From Nonomuraea rubra (GTDB lineage Bacteria; Actinomycetota; Actinomycetes; Streptosporangiales; Streptosporangiaceae), in NCBI RefSeq assembly GCF_014207985.1, contig NZ_JACHMI010000001.1, positions 11,949,001-12,013,000 on the forward strand: a DNA stretch of 64,000 bases. The letters run 5' to 3'. The notes under the pieces were generated by a model. That model ran no database searches and was not told the origin of the DNA. It worked only from the letters and a program-made list of their open reading frames with translations. The position numbers and the translations under genes were made by a program. Every line of letters starts with the position of its first letter. The stretch's first letter is position 1. Positions 31,798-40,716 of this stretch are shown piece by piece.

Positions 31798-32666
31798 GAG
31801 CCGGCGGCGAGGTCGTCCAGGAGCCCGGGGCCGGTGGGCTCCCAGCCGAACAGCCGCCTGGCCCGCGACGAGTCCATCGGCGCGGACCGCGCCAGCACGG
31901 CGGCGAAGGGCCCCATGGCCTGCTCCGCCTGCTCGATCGTGAGCGAGACGGCGCGGGCGCCGGTCAGCCCGGCCACCGCCTCGGCGATCCGCCGGAACGG
32001 CGTTCCTTCGCCCGCGGCCGCGTTCACGACGGTCCCGGGGGACGGGCGTTCCAGGATCGCCGCGTAGAGCGCGGCAAGGTCGTCCACGTGCACCGACGAC
32101 CACGCGTTGGCGCCGTCCCCGATGTACGGCACGGTGCCGCTCTGCCGGCCGCCGGCGATGAGCCCCTGCAGCAGCCCCGACCCGCCCCGGCCGTACACCA
32201 GGGCCGCCCGGACCACCGCGCCCGTCACGTGCCCGGCGGCCAGGACCTGGCGCTCGCCGAGCACCTTGTACGGTTGCGGCGAGGCAGCCGGGTCGAGCGG
32301 CCGCTCCTCGTCCACGGCGACGCCCTCGCCGTCCGGGTAGACCAGGCCGGTGCTGGTGTAGACGAACGTGCCTCCGGCGTTCAGCCCGTCCAGCATCGCC
32401 CGCAGCGCGCCGTCCTCCATCTCGCCCATTCCGGGATGAAGGTAGTCGACGGCGGCGTGCACCACGGCGTCTGCGCCGGCGGCCGCCGTACGCAGGGTCT
32501 CGTGGTCCTCGAGACCGCCGGGCACCGCCTTGGCGCCCAGCGCCTCGACGCGCTCGCGCGCGCCGCCGGAGCGGGCCAGGGCGGCGACGTCGTGACCTGC
32601 CTTGACGAGGTGCTCGGCGACGACTCCGCCGACGTAGCCGCTCGCTCCGGTGATGAAGATCCGCAT
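31788..32666 (-). CDS. NAD-dependent epimerase/dehydratase family protein (atypical SDR)
   Basis: 292 residues. RIFITGASGYVGGVVAEHL is the glycine-rich NAD(P) motif; STGLVYP and YKVLGERQVL stand where the catalytic Ser/Thr and YxxxK lie, and VHVDDLAALYAAILE is the usual distal motif. The family includes NAD(P)-dependent reductases of small carbonyl compounds; the substrate is unknown. It lies between two MmyB-like regulator genes and is divergent from the second, 120 bases away, making it the likely target of that regulator. Confidence 0.87.
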   Translation of the reverse strand: MRIFITGASGYVGGVVAEHLVKAGHDVAALARSGGARERVEALGAKAVPGGLEDHETLRTAAAGADAVVHAAVDYLHPGMGEMEDGALRAMLDGLNAGGTFVYTSTGLVYPDGEGVAVDEERPLDPAASPQPYKVLGERQVLAAGHVTGAVVRAALVYGRGGSGLLQGLIAGGRQSGTVPYIGDGANAWSSVHVDDLAALYAAILERPSPGTVVNAAAGEGTPFRRIAEAVAGLTGARAVSLTIEQAEQAMGPFAAVLARSAPMDSSRARRLFGWEPTGPGLLDDLAAGSYR

Positions 32667-32786
32667 GATTCCGTACGCCTTCGCTAGGTGATCGGTACGA
32701 CCTCACGCTCCCGCCATCCGCCCCCGTGCAACCAGGGACCATGAGTCTGTGGGTAACGCCCCACCTGCGGACATAGAGTCAGGACC

Positions 32787-33656
32787 ATGGACAAGCACGC
32801 CCTCGGGGAGTTCCTGCGCAACAAGCGCGAACGGGTCGGCCCGGCCGACGTGGGCCTGCCGCAGGGACGCCGCCGGCGTACACCGGGATTGCGGCGCGAG
32901 GAGGTCGCGCAGCTGGCGTACATCTCGGTCGACCACTACACCCGCCTGGAGCAGGCGCGCGGCCGGCACCCGTCACGGCGCGTGCTGGACGGCATCTCGC
33001 GCGCGCTGCGCCTGTCCGCCCAGGAGCGGGCGAGGCTGTTCCAGCTCGCGGGCGAGCGGGAGGAGCGGGAGGCGGCCGATCCCGTACGCGAGGTGCAGCC
33101 GAGCATCCGGACCCTGATCGACCGGCTGACCGACTCCCCGGCGATCGTCGTGGACCCCACCTGCCGGGTCCTGGCCTGGAACCCGCTGGCGGCGGCCGTG
33201 TTCGAGGACTTCTCCGAGCTGGAGGGCGAGGAGCGCAACGTCATCCGCCGCTACTTCCTGAACCCCGACCGGGACCGGCCGCGTTACGGCGTGACGGATC
33301 CGGAGCGGTTCGTCGTCACGGCGGTCAGCTACCTGCGCATGGCCGTCACCCGCTACCCCGACAACGCGGAGCTGCTGAGCCTGGTCGAGGAACTGCTGGC
33401 CGGCAGCGAGGACTTCGCCGCGAGGTGGAACTCCCACGAGTTCCGCATCGACCGGCACCTGCGCCAGACGGTGCGCCACCCGGAGATCGGCCCGATCGAG
33501 CTGGAGTTCGACATCCTCACGGTTCCCGAGCAGGAGCAGCAGGTCATCATCTTCACCGCCGATCCCGGCTCCCCCGCGCACCGGGCGCTCCAGCTCCTGA
33601 AGGTCATCGGCGTCCAGCGAACCAACCCGCTCGCGCCGGTGTCCAACCCATCGTGA
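32787..33656 (+). CDS. XRE family regulator with MmyB-like ligand-binding domain, copy 2
   Basis: 289 residues from an ATG with AGGA close upstream. A paralogue of the regulator at 30221-31114: the same RRTPGLRREEVAQLAYISVDHYTRLEQARG helix-turn-helix and the same AIVVDPTCRVLAWNPLAAAVFEDF ligand-domain start, ending VPEQEQQVIIFTADPGSPAHRAL. It is divergent from the SDR gene and overlaps the next, secreted-protein gene by 4 bases. Two such regulators, each beside an NAD(P)-dependent enzyme, suggest a duplicated regulator-reductase module. Confidence 0.88.
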   Translation: MDKHALGEFLRNKRERVGPADVGLPQGRRRRTPGLRREEVAQLAYISVDHYTRLEQARGRHPSRRVLDGISRALRLSAQERARLFQLAGEREEREAADPVREVQPSIRTLIDRLTDSPAIVVDPTCRVLAWNPLAAAVFEDFSELEGEERNVIRRYFLNPDRDRPRYGVTDPERFVVTAVSYLRMAVTRYPDNAELLSLVEELLAGSEDFAARWNSHEFRIDRHLRQTVRHPEIGPIELEFDILTVPEQEQQVIIFTADPGSPAHRALQLLKVIGVQRTNPLAPVSNPS

Positions 33657-34255
33657 TCAGTGCGACGCTCTCCCTGCTGCTGGCCCTCTCCCCCGTGGCC
33701 GCGGCCGAGATCCCGAAGAACTTCCTGCTGAGCGAGCGCGCCGCGCGCAAGGACCTGGGCCCCGTGCAGGCGGACGAGCAGGGCTACACGATCAGCGGCA
33801 AGCGGACCGCCCCGCTGGAGCTGAACCCCTGCCTGCGCGAACGCGCGACCGACCGCGACCGGCTGGCGGCTCGCACGATCACCCACTGGACCAGCGCCCC
33901 GAGCCACTCCTCCGAACAGCTCGTCCTCTACAAGAGCCCCCGCGCCGCCCATGCCGCGCTGAACGGCCTGCGCGCCGACGTCAAGCGATGCGCGCGCAAG
34001 AGCGACCCGTCCGCGCCGCGGCTCAAGATCCAGTGGCGGACGAGCAAGGCCAGGGCGGGGGACGAGGCCGTGGGCATGGGTTACGAGACCCGCCAGGGCG
34101 GCAGCGTGAACCAGACGATCACCGGCCTCGTCGCCCGCAGGGGCGGCGCGCTGATGATCTACACGACCAGCGAGGGCTTCTACGACCCGGGCCGGCTGAC
34201 CAAGAATGCCAGGAAGATGGCCGTCAAGGTGTGCACGCTCCCGGGTGTCTGCTAG
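33653..34255 (+). CDS. Secreted PknH_C-like sensor-domain protein
   Basis: 200 residues from a GTG that overlaps the upstream stop. The N-terminus is a short hydrophobic stretch (SATLSLLLALSPVAAA) then AEIPKNFLL. It could be a signal peptide although it lacks the usual positive charges. The mature part resembles the extracytoplasmic PknH_C sensor fold: CLRERATDRDRLAARTITHWTSA, then paired cysteines (Cys in LNPC/VKRC and the final VCTLPGVC) that may form disulfides. The likely role is binding something outside the cell. It overlaps the convergent GNAT gene by 4 bases. Confidence 0.65.
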   Translation: MISATLSLLLALSPVAAAEIPKNFLLSERAARKDLGPVQADEQGYTISGKRTAPLELNPCLRERATDRDRLAARTITHWTSAPSHSSEQLVLYKSPRAAHAALNGLRADVKRCARKSDPSAPRLKIQWRTSKARAGDEAVGMGYETRQGGSVNQTITGLVARRGGALMIYTTSEGFYDPGRLTKNARKMAVKVCTLPGVC

Positions 34256-35193
34256 CCGTTCTGGGCCGGAACGTCGTTGGAGAGATTGATCCGGATCTCC
34301 GTGTTGCGATACCCGGCCCGCCGGAACGCGGCCGCCATCGGCGCGTTGCCCAGGTCGGTCGTGGCGGTGATCCGCGACTCGCCGTTCCCGGCGTGGATGC
34401 GGGTGATCTCGCCCAGCACCTCGTCCACGTAGCCTCGCCCCCGGAACTCCGGGACCACCCCGAGATACCCCACGTTCACGCTGTACGGCGTCGCCGACGG
34501 AATCGCCATGCCCGCCACCTCGCCCTCGGGCGTGCAGGCGAGCCGCCACCACTCCCTCTTGCCCGGCGCGCCGAGGTAGAAGTCCATCTCCTCGCGCGCG
34601 GTCGCCTCCACGCCCCTGGCCGCCACGCCTGCCCGGGTGTGAGCGTCCAGGCTGCCCTCGGCGATCCTCCGGAAGACCGTCAGGAACTCCTCGTCGGACG
34701 CCTCGGCGAACCGCAGCGAACCGGTCGCCGCGGGCACCCCGTCGGCGGGCGCCCACTCGAACTGCAGCCGCTCCACCTCCCGGGTGAGCCCGGCCACCCG
34801 CGCCGCCGCCCGTCGCCACTCCACGGCCGCGAACGTGACCGGATCGTCGCGCCAGCCGCCGGCCACCTTGATCGCGTACTGCACCGGCTGCCGGAACCCT
34901 GCCAGCGCGGCCGCGATCAGCCCGGCGGCGACGGCCGTACGCTCACCCACGGCGGGATCCACGTCGAGGCAGTCGAGCGCGACCGGATGCGCGCTGTCAC
35001 CGCGCCCCCACCACAAGGCCCGCCCCACGACCCGGTCGCCGTCCTCGGCGATCCACGTCCATTCCGGCCGGTACATGTTCTCGGACAGCTCCGCCAGGTA
35101 ACGATCGGCCCGGATCCAGCCGACGGGCTCGGTCACGACCCAGTCCGTCACCCGGTCGAGCTCCGCGGGGACGATCGTACGGTAGGTAATCAT
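34252..35193 (-). CDS. GNAT family N-acetyltransferase, tandem-domain size
   Basis: 313 residues, about twice a single GNAT domain. The N-terminal half carries a degenerate fold (WTWIAEDGDRVVGRALWW). The C-terminal half has the active-looking acetyl-CoA site VGYLGVVPEFRGRGYVDEVLGEI and the closing TDLGNAPMAAAFRRAGYRNTEIRI. Probably acetylates a small molecule; no substrate can be assigned. The start is an ATG at 35193. It is the last gene of no obvious operon and ends within the convergent secreted-protein gene. Confidence 0.85.
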   Translation of the reverse strand: MITYRTIVPAELDRVTDWVVTEPVGWIRADRYLAELSENMYRPEWTWIAEDGDRVVGRALWWGRGDSAHPVALDCLDVDPAVGERTAVAAGLIAAALAGFRQPVQYAIKVAGGWRDDPVTFAAVEWRRAAARVAGLTREVERLQFEWAPADGVPAATGSLRFAEASDEEFLTVFRRIAEGSLDAHTRAGVAARGVEATAREEMDFYLGAPGKREWWRLACTPEGEVAGMAIPSATPYSVNVGYLGVVPEFRGRGYVDEVLGEITRIHAGNGESRITATTDLGNAPMAAAFRRAGYRNTEIRINLSNDVPAQNG

Positions 35194-35216
35194 CCGAAGA
35201 GGTTAGCGGTGCCCGC

Positions 35217-36410
35217 CTAACCGGCTGTGCTGTCGTGGATGACGAGCCAGTTGTCCCCACGCTTGAAGTGGAGCGTGTCCGTGCTGACGTAGAGGGTCGG
35301 GGAGGCCTTGTGGATGTCGGTGATCCACAACCTGCCGGCCCGTGACGTCTCGAGATCGAAGACCGCCTCGGCCTTCCGTCCCTGCTTGTCGACCTGGCTG
35401 ATGGTGACGAAACGATCGGCCACGAGCGATCGGGGATGGTTGCCCGGAAGATCCACGACGCGGCTGCCGTCGCGGCGGATCGCCTGATCGTCGGTGAAGC
35501 ACCAGGTCACGTCGCAGAGCGCCTGCGGGGGGTCGTCGGGCCGCGCCCCGGTGCTCAGGTTGAGCAGCTCCCTCATGCCCACCCAGCGGTCGTTGGCCCG
35601 CCCGGCCCAGGGCCAGCGGAAGAGCCGGAGCTTCTCCGTGCCCGGCACGAACGACGGCTCGCCGCCCCGCACCGGAACCTGATGGACCCCGCCCGACTTG
35701 GTCGACGACCAGAAGATCTTGCCGTCCCCGATGGCCAGGTCGACACCGTAGACGCTGTCGCCGTTCACCTTGTCCACATCCCGCTCGGCCGGGAACGACA
35801 CCACCGTGCGGGGCGTGCCCCCCGTCACCGGGACCGTCATGATGTGGATGTCCCGCTTCACGTACTTGAACCAGGCGATCACCCCTTCGCCCACCGCCGG
35901 CGAGTTCACCGGCGCGATGGGACTGTCGAGGGTGGCCAGCCGCCGGAACGTCCGCGAATCCAGGCGATAAGCCCACAATTCAGGCGCAGGATCGTAGCCC
36001 TGCTTCGACACGTATCCCAGCATGGTGCGCGCATCGATGAACAACTTCGGCGTGAAGGCCCGACCACCCGGAACCTTCCGCGGCACCTCGGCGACCACCG
36101 CGGGCAGCGCCTGCTCCAACGGCGGCGCGACCTCCTCCACGACCCGTGACCCCTCGATCCGCGGCGTCGGCCTCACCGTCACGGCGGGCTGCGGCGTGAC
36201 GGCAGGCTCCGGCCCGGAAGCCCGCTCCACCACGACCGCCGTCACCCCGATCACGAGCCCGGTCGCCGCCACACCCGCCAGCACCAGCCCCCGGCGTCCG
36301 CGCCGGGCCTGCGGCACGGTCATCCGCCGCAACAGCTCCGGCGGCACGGCCGGCACCCGCTCCTCCGCGCGGGCGAACGTACGACGCAAAGCCTCTTCAA
36401 CATCGATCAT
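35217..36410 (-). CDS. Single-pass membrane protein with extracytoplasmic beta-propeller, partner of the ECF sigma factor
   Basis: 397 residues from the ATG at 36410 (ATGA overlap with the sigma gene). A cytoplasmic helical segment (about 1-30, EEALRRTFARAEERVPAVPPELLRRM) is followed by basic residues, one membrane helix (about 41-62) and a proline-rich linker. An extracytoplasmic domain of about 300 residues then shows repeated W/Y-rich strands (ELWAYRLDSRTFRRLATLDS, KIFWSSTKSGGVHQVPVRGG), like a beta-propeller. The position and topology fit an anti-sigma factor or its sensor, although no ZAS zinc motif is present. Confidence 0.72.
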   Translation of the reverse strand: MIDVEEALRRTFARAEERVPAVPPELLRRMTVPQARRGRRGLVLAGVAATGLVIGVTAVVVERASGPEPAVTPQPAVTVRPTPRIEGSRVVEEVAPPLEQALPAVVAEVPRKVPGGRAFTPKLFIDARTMLGYVSKQGYDPAPELWAYRLDSRTFRRLATLDSPIAPVNSPAVGEGVIAWFKYVKRDIHIMTVPVTGGTPRTVVSFPAERDVDKVNGDSVYGVDLAIGDGKIFWSSTKSGGVHQVPVRGGEPSFVPGTEKLRLFRWPWAGRANDRWVGMRELLNLSTGARPDDPPQALCDVTWCFTDDQAIRRDGSRVVDLPGNHPRSLVADRFVTISQVDKQGRKAEAVFDLETSRAGRLWITDIHKASPTLYVSTDTLHFKRGDNWLVIHDSTAG

Positions 36411-36886
36411 TGCAGGCTCCTCGGCTGGGTGACGGTGGCGCGCAGCTTGTCCAGGGCACGGGACGCCTGGCTCCGCACGGTTCCCGGAGAAATGCCGAGC
36501 ATCTCGGCGATCTCCACATCCGACCGGTCCTCGTAGTAACGCAGGACAAGCACGGCCCGCTGACGCTTGGGCAGCTTCGCCAGCTCGTCCCACAGGTCCA
36601 ACGGCGACTCCGCCACCGGCTGCGGCCGCTCGTGCACCTCCCACACCAGGTGTTCACGCCTGCGCCGCCTCCAGATGGAGATGTGCAGCCGGGCGATCGT
36701 GGTCTTCACGTAGCTCTCCGGGTTGTGCTTGCGATGCACGCGCGACCACGAGCCGCGCAGCCGCATCATCGCCTCCTGCACGAGGTCGGCGGCGTCGTGC
36801 GGGTTGCCGGTGAGCATGTAGGCGTAGCGGAACAACGCATGGCCCCGATTGGCGGCGAAGTCCGCGAAATCCGGCGCGTCATCCAC
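36407..36886 (-). CDS. ECF RNA polymerase sigma factor, SigE family
   Basis: 159 residues from a GTG at 36886 with GAGG nine bases upstream. Region 2 (ALFRYAYMLTGNPHDAADLVQEAMMRL, with the RNA polymerase-binding and -10 recognition helices) and region 4 (LPKRQRAVLVLRYYEDRSDVEIAEMLGISPGTVRSQASRAL) are complete. Region 2 is preceded by the short DFADFAANRG typical of the actinomycete SigE/SigM-like subgroup. It is co-translated with the membrane propeller protein, so it is probably released in response to an envelope signal. Confidence 0.92.
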   Translation of the reverse strand: MDDAPDFADFAANRGHALFRYAYMLTGNPHDAADLVQEAMMRLRGSWSRVHRKHNPESYVKTTIARLHISIWRRRRREHLVWEVHERPQPVAESPLDLWDELAKLPKRQRAVLVLRYYEDRSDVEIAEMLGISPGTVRSQASRALDKLRATVTQPRSLQ

Positions 36887-36916
36887 GAAGGGGGATCCTC
36901 TCGTTCATCCCGTCAG

Positions 36917-36957
36917 AGACGCATCAGGACCCCTTGGATGTTGCATCATCCGGCAAC
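36917..36957 (-). promoter_or_regulatory. Candidate ECF-type autoregulatory promoter of the sigma factor gene
   Basis: On the minus strand CAACAT (36943-36938) and GCGTCT (36922-36917) are 15 bases apart, resembling the AAC/CGTC elements of ECF promoters, and lie about 30 bases before the sigma factor start. GTTGC and GCAAC also form an inverted repeat at 36940-36957. Spacing is a little short, so this is tentative. Confidence 0.35.
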
Positions 36958-37009
36958 TCGCCGAAGACGAGGGTGGGGCACGGTGGTCATGCCGAGGGCG
37001 ATGCCCGGC

Positions 37010-37210
37010 TCAGGCCGTACGCGGCGGCAACGTCGCAGGCCAGCGTTCTTCCTGCTCATCATCGGTGTCGGGCAGCGCATACCCAGCCGCCTGCCAGTCG
37101 AGATCATCGAACTCGTACCCGGCGAGCGACGCGGGGATCTCGCAGAAGACCCTCGCGTTCTCCTCTTTGATCCACCCAACGTGAATCAAGTCAGACCGGT
37201 CGCGCCCCAC
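37010..37210 (-). CDS. Small hypothetical protein (possible toxin-module partner)
   Basis: About 66 residues from a GTG at 37210 (the frame opens at a TTG at 37234). It contains VGWIKEENARVFCEIPASLAGYEFDDLDWQAAGYALPDTDDEQ, acidic and protein-like in composition. The gene lies 31 bases downstream of the broken RelE/ParE-like gene on the same strand, the place where an antitoxin could sit in a toxin-first module. I do not recognise it and it has no clear ribosome-binding site. Confidence 0.4.
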   Translation of the reverse strand: MGRDRSDLIHVGWIKEENARVFCEIPASLAGYEFDDLDWQAAGYALPDTDDEQEERWPATLPPRTA

Positions 37211-37241
37211 CGAGCACTCGGTTCCACGCAGCAATGACCGC

Positions 37242-37597
37242 CTATTCCGTGTCCTTGGGGTGTCGGGGTGATGCGTAGATCACCCAGACGGTACGAGTGG
37301 TGTCGTCAACGACATGTCGCACGCGACCGCCGCTGGTGACCTCGAACTCCCACTGCTCCAGATCCTTGCCGTTGTGACGATGAGTAGCGAGGTCGCCACG
37401 TAGACGATGGTGCCGATCGTGACCGGCGCCCGTGCGAGGATCAGCCCGCAACGTCTCGAAGCATCGACGCGTATTGGCCAAGACGTGACGGCACAGCTCT
37501 TCCCGCCCCGGACGGCCTCGCCAGCACCGAAACGAACGTCCCATTTGCCACCATGCGTCGGCTTGCCAAGCCCGACTACATCAAGCTCTTCAGGCAC
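37242..37597 (-). pseudogene. RelE/ParE-superfamily-like toxin gene, frameshifted
   Basis: From a GTG at 37597 one frame reads VPEELDVVGLGKPTHGGKW through DVRFGAGEAVRG. The neighbouring frame then continues EELCRHVLANTRRCFETLRADPRTG and ends WVIYASPRHPKDTE at 37242, with GDLATHRHNGKDLEQWEFEV and GGRVRHVVDDTTRTVW in between. The two halves join at about 37500 if one base (probably the T of a TGG Trp codon, VRG-W-EEL) has been lost. The joined protein would be about 118 residues, resembling a family of small RelE/ParE-like actinobacterial proteins. As written no complete product is made. Confidence 0.65.
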
Positions 37598-37607
37598 TCC
37601 GCCTGCA

Positions 37608-37713
37608 TCACGCCTCACCGGACGTCAGGCCGACAGGGCAGGTGACGCCCGTGCCGCCGATCCCGCAATACCCGTCCGGCACCTTGAACAAGTACTGCTG
37701 GTGGTAGCACTTC
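37608..37713 (-). pseudogene. Remnant of an msrA 3' end (34 codons), flanking the toxin-antitoxin pair
   Basis: The minus strand reads [20 protein letters not shown], continues [12 protein letters not shown] and stops. This is nearly the same as the C-terminus of the intact MsrA at 39003 ([32 protein letters not shown]). At DNA level about 97 bases (37611-37707 against 39006-39102) align with roughly one mismatch in six. Homology stops abruptly upstream, where the sequence enters the gap before the PIN gene. It is a partial duplication or the trace of a second msrA. Confidence 0.85.
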
Positions 37714-37745
37714 ACTTCGCGCTACAGAACCAGCGTGGGAGGACT

Positions 37746-38300
37746 TCAACCGGCTCGAAGGGCAGCGACCGCTTCGACGAGGCCCGCCGCCTCCAAGGCG
37801 TCGAGCACATCGTCAACGGTCTCCGGCGGACTGATCCGTGAGTCCGCGATCTGCTGCACACAAGCCCAGACGACCCTTCCGTCCAGATCGATTTGGTCCA
37901 GCACGAAGTCGTCGGGCGACTTCACCTCGATATCCCACGGAGTCACGTAGTCGGCAGGGAAGTCCTTGAGATTCGACGTAACGATGACCCTTGCGCCCAC
38001 CTTGATCGCCGCAGCCAGCACATGCCGATCATCGGCGTCGGGAAGTTTCAGTCCTTCGATCAGTGGCTCATACCCCTCGACGAGGCAGTCTCGGACAGCG
38101 GAATTCATCAGGGAGCGAAGCTTGTCGAGCTTCTCTGCAGGAATGTCGGGCCGGTTGGCGGCGAGGTTGCGCTGCATCTCGTCGAGAATGCTGTTGGTCC
38201 ACCTGGCTTGCACCCGTCCGGTCATGGCGAGGCGGATGAGCAGGTCCCGCAGCGTGTTGCCGTACAACACGTTCGCGTCGTAGATCACCACAAGAGTCAT
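37746..38300 (-). CDS. PIN domain toxin-like ribonuclease
   Basis: 184 residues from an ATG that overlaps the upstream stop (ATGA). VVIYDANVLYGNTLRDLLIRL provides the first catalytic Asp of the PIN fold. LDEMQRNLAANRPDIP carries the conserved Glu. DADDRHVLAAAIKVGARVIVTSNLKDFP supplies the remaining Asp residues and the NLKDF strand. Larger than VapC (about 130), it belongs to the longer PIN proteins paired with an HTH partner. Cuts RNA as a toxin, held in check by the co-encoded antitoxin (inference). Codon bias is slightly less GC-rich than neighbours, in keeping with transfer. Confidence 0.88.
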   Translation of the reverse strand: MTLVVIYDANVLYGNTLRDLLIRLAMTGRVQARWTNSILDEMQRNLAANRPDIPAEKLDKLRSLMNSAVRDCLVEGYEPLIEGLKLPDADDRHVLAAAIKVGARVIVTSNLKDFPADYVTPWDIEVKSPDDFVLDQIDLDGRVVWACVQQIADSRISPPETVDDVLDALEAAGLVEAVAALRAG

Positions 38301-38758
38301 CCTCGGATGCCCAGCTCTTGCCCCAGCGCAGCGAGCTCATCCGCCGCAGCTCGGCGCTTGGCGTCGTCGCGACGCTTGTATTCCTGGAGATCCTCGCACT
38401 TGATCCGGCGGTGCTTACCAATCAACCGGAAGGGAATTTCCCCCGTCTCCAGAAGTTTGATGACATACGGGCGCGAGACGTTCAACATGTCCGCCGCTTG
38501 CTGTGTCGTCAGCTCAGCATCCGACGGAATCACCGTGACTCCGCGTCCTTCGGCTGCTTGGGCAAGGATGAAGGCCAGCAGACTCACGGCTTCGCGAGGC
38601 AGGATCAAGGGGTCATCGTCTCCGTGCTCACCGACGACCTGTACGGTCGGCTGCTCGGGATACTGCATCAGGTAATCCTTGATCCGGCGTACCGCGCGGC
38701 CAGCCACCTCGGCGTCGATACTTCCCGGCCGGACTCTCTTGGCCTGCACGTCACCCAC
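38297..38758 (-). CDS. Excisionase-type helix-turn-helix antitoxin of the PIN module
   Basis: 153 residues from a GTG at 38758, behind GAGGGGG at good spacing; earlier frame (from 38806) lies in the promoter. The N-terminal half is helical with an acidic segment. The C-terminal half contains LTTQQAADMLNVSRPYVIKLLETGEIPFRLIGKHRRIKCEDLQEYKRR, a clear MerR/excisionase-like HTH_17. It precedes and overlaps the PIN gene by 4 bases, the standard antitoxin-toxin order. Probably binds its own promoter at 38778-38806. Confidence 0.87.
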   Translation of the reverse strand: MGDVQAKRVRPGSIDAEVAGRAVRRIKDYLMQYPEQPTVQVVGEHGDDDPLILPREAVSLLAFILAQAAEGRGVTVIPSDAELTTQQAADMLNVSRPYVIKLLETGEIPFRLIGKHRRIKCEDLQEYKRRDDAKRRAAADELAALGQELGIRG

Positions 38759-38777
38759 GACGTCACCCCCTCTTCGA

Positions 38778-38806
38778 AGTATCCGCAACAAACGAAATAA
38801 ACGCAA
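38778..38806 (-). promoter_or_regulatory. Promoter of the HTH-PIN toxin-antitoxin operon
   Basis: On the minus strand TTGCGT (38806-38801), a 17-base T-rich spacer and GATACT (38783-38778) form a good sigma-70-type promoter. The GTG start follows about 20 bases downstream, leaving a very short leader that holds only the ribosome-binding site. The spacer's low GC stands out from the rest of the region. Confidence 0.65.
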
Positions 38807-39002
38807 GCGACATCGCTGGCGACTCAGAGGCGGACACAGTCGAGAACGGTCGTCAGCAGGACCATGGACATACCGCTGCGTCAGAGGTCCGAAGAGCGAA
38901 GAAGATGCGGGTCTCTGCGAGGTCGGTGCGACGAAGAAGCCCTAGCTCTTGATCAACACCGACAGGCCGGGGATCAGGAGCTGGAGCCCGGCTCTCCGCG
39001 AT

Positions 39003-39665
<663 letters not shown>

Positions 39666-39777
39666 AGCCGCCACCTCCACAGGTCAGTCTCCAGCCTACA
39701 CACGCCGACAGTTAAGAAGGTCTACACATTTCCACTTAGTGCATGAAATTTGTGATTAAAGGTGGTAAGGCCCGACA

Positions 39778-40716
39778 ATGGTAGACATGCCTGACCTTCG
39801 GCGTGGCGTGTTCTTCGGGATCGCCGCCTACACCATGTGGGGGCTGTTCCCCCTCTACTGGCCTCTGCTCAGACCTTCCGGAGCCGTCGAGATCCTCGCC
39901 CACCGGATGGTGTGGTCGCTGGTGGTCGTCGTCGCCGTGCTGGCTCTGCGCAAGCACTGGGGCTGGGTCAAGGAGATCGTCCGCCAACCGAAGAAGCTCG
40001 GCCTGCTGACCCTCGCCGCCATCTTCGTCACCGTCAACTGGGGCACCTACATCTACGCCGTCAACACCGGCCACGTCGTGGAGAGTGCCCTCGGCTACTT
40101 CATCAACCCGCTGGTCAACGTGCTGTTCGGGGTGGTGCTGCTGCGCGAGCGGCTGCGCGGCCTGCAGTGGGTGGCGGTCGGGTTCGGCGCGCTGGCGGTG
40201 CTGGTGCTGACGCTCGACTACGGGCGCCTGCCCTGGATCGCGCTCACGCTGGCCTTCAGCTTCGGCGTCTACGGGCTGGTCAAGAAGAAGGCGAACGTGG
40301 CCGCCACCGAGAGCCTGGCCGTCGAGACGCTGGTCCTGCTGCTGCCCGCCCTCGGCTACCTCGGGTTCCTCCAGGTGGCGGGGCAGGCCACGTTCGGGCA
40401 GGAGGGCGCCCGGCACGTGCTGCTGATGGTGGGGGCGGGCGTCATCACGGCCGTTCCGCTGCTCTGCTTCGGCGCGGCGGCCATCAGCGTGCCGCTGAGC
40501 ACCATCGGGCTGCTGCAGTACATCGCGCCGATCCTGCAGTTCGGGTGCGGGGTGCTGATCGCCAAGGAGGTCATGCCGTCGAGCCGGTGGATCGGGTTCT
40601 CGATCGTGTGGCTGGCGCTGGCCGTCTTCACGTACGACAGCCTGCGGGCGGCACGGAAGACCCGTACCGCCCGTAGAGCGCAGGCGCTGCTTCAGCCGGA
40701 GCGCTCGACCACGTAG
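39778..40716 (+). CDS. rarD: EamA family transporter RarD
   Basis: 312 residues and ten membrane helices. RRGVFFGIAAYTMWGLFPLYWPLL and AVEILAHRMVWSLV are characteristic of RarD, as are ESALGYFINPLVNVLFGVVLLRERL and ISVPLSTIGLLQYIAPILQF. The ATG at 39778 has AAGG nine bases upstream; the ATG at 39787 is an alternative. RarD was named for chloramphenicol sensitivity but its substrate is not settled. Its 3' end overlaps the convergent polyprenyl synthase by 25 bases. Confidence 0.92.
   Translation: MVDMPDLRRGVFFGIAAYTMWGLFPLYWPLLRPSGAVEILAHRMVWSLVVVVAVLALRKHWGWVKEIVRQPKKLGLLTLAAIFVTVNWGTYIYAVNTGHVVESALGYFINPLVNVLFGVVLLRERLRGLQWVAVGFGALAVLVLTLDYGRLPWIALTLAFSFGVYGLVKKKANVAATESLAVETLVLLLPALGYLGFLQVAGQATFGQEGARHVLLMVGAGVITAVPLLCFGAAAISVPLSTIGLLQYIAPILQFGCGVLIAKEVMPSSRWIGFSIVWLALAVFTYDSLRAARKTRTARRAQALLQPERSTT

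Noticed and set aside
38807..39002. Short plus-strand frames between the toxin-antitoxin promoter and msrA
   Set aside because: Arginine-rich, no ribosome-binding site, and partly reading the complement of the msrA end; treated as non-coding.
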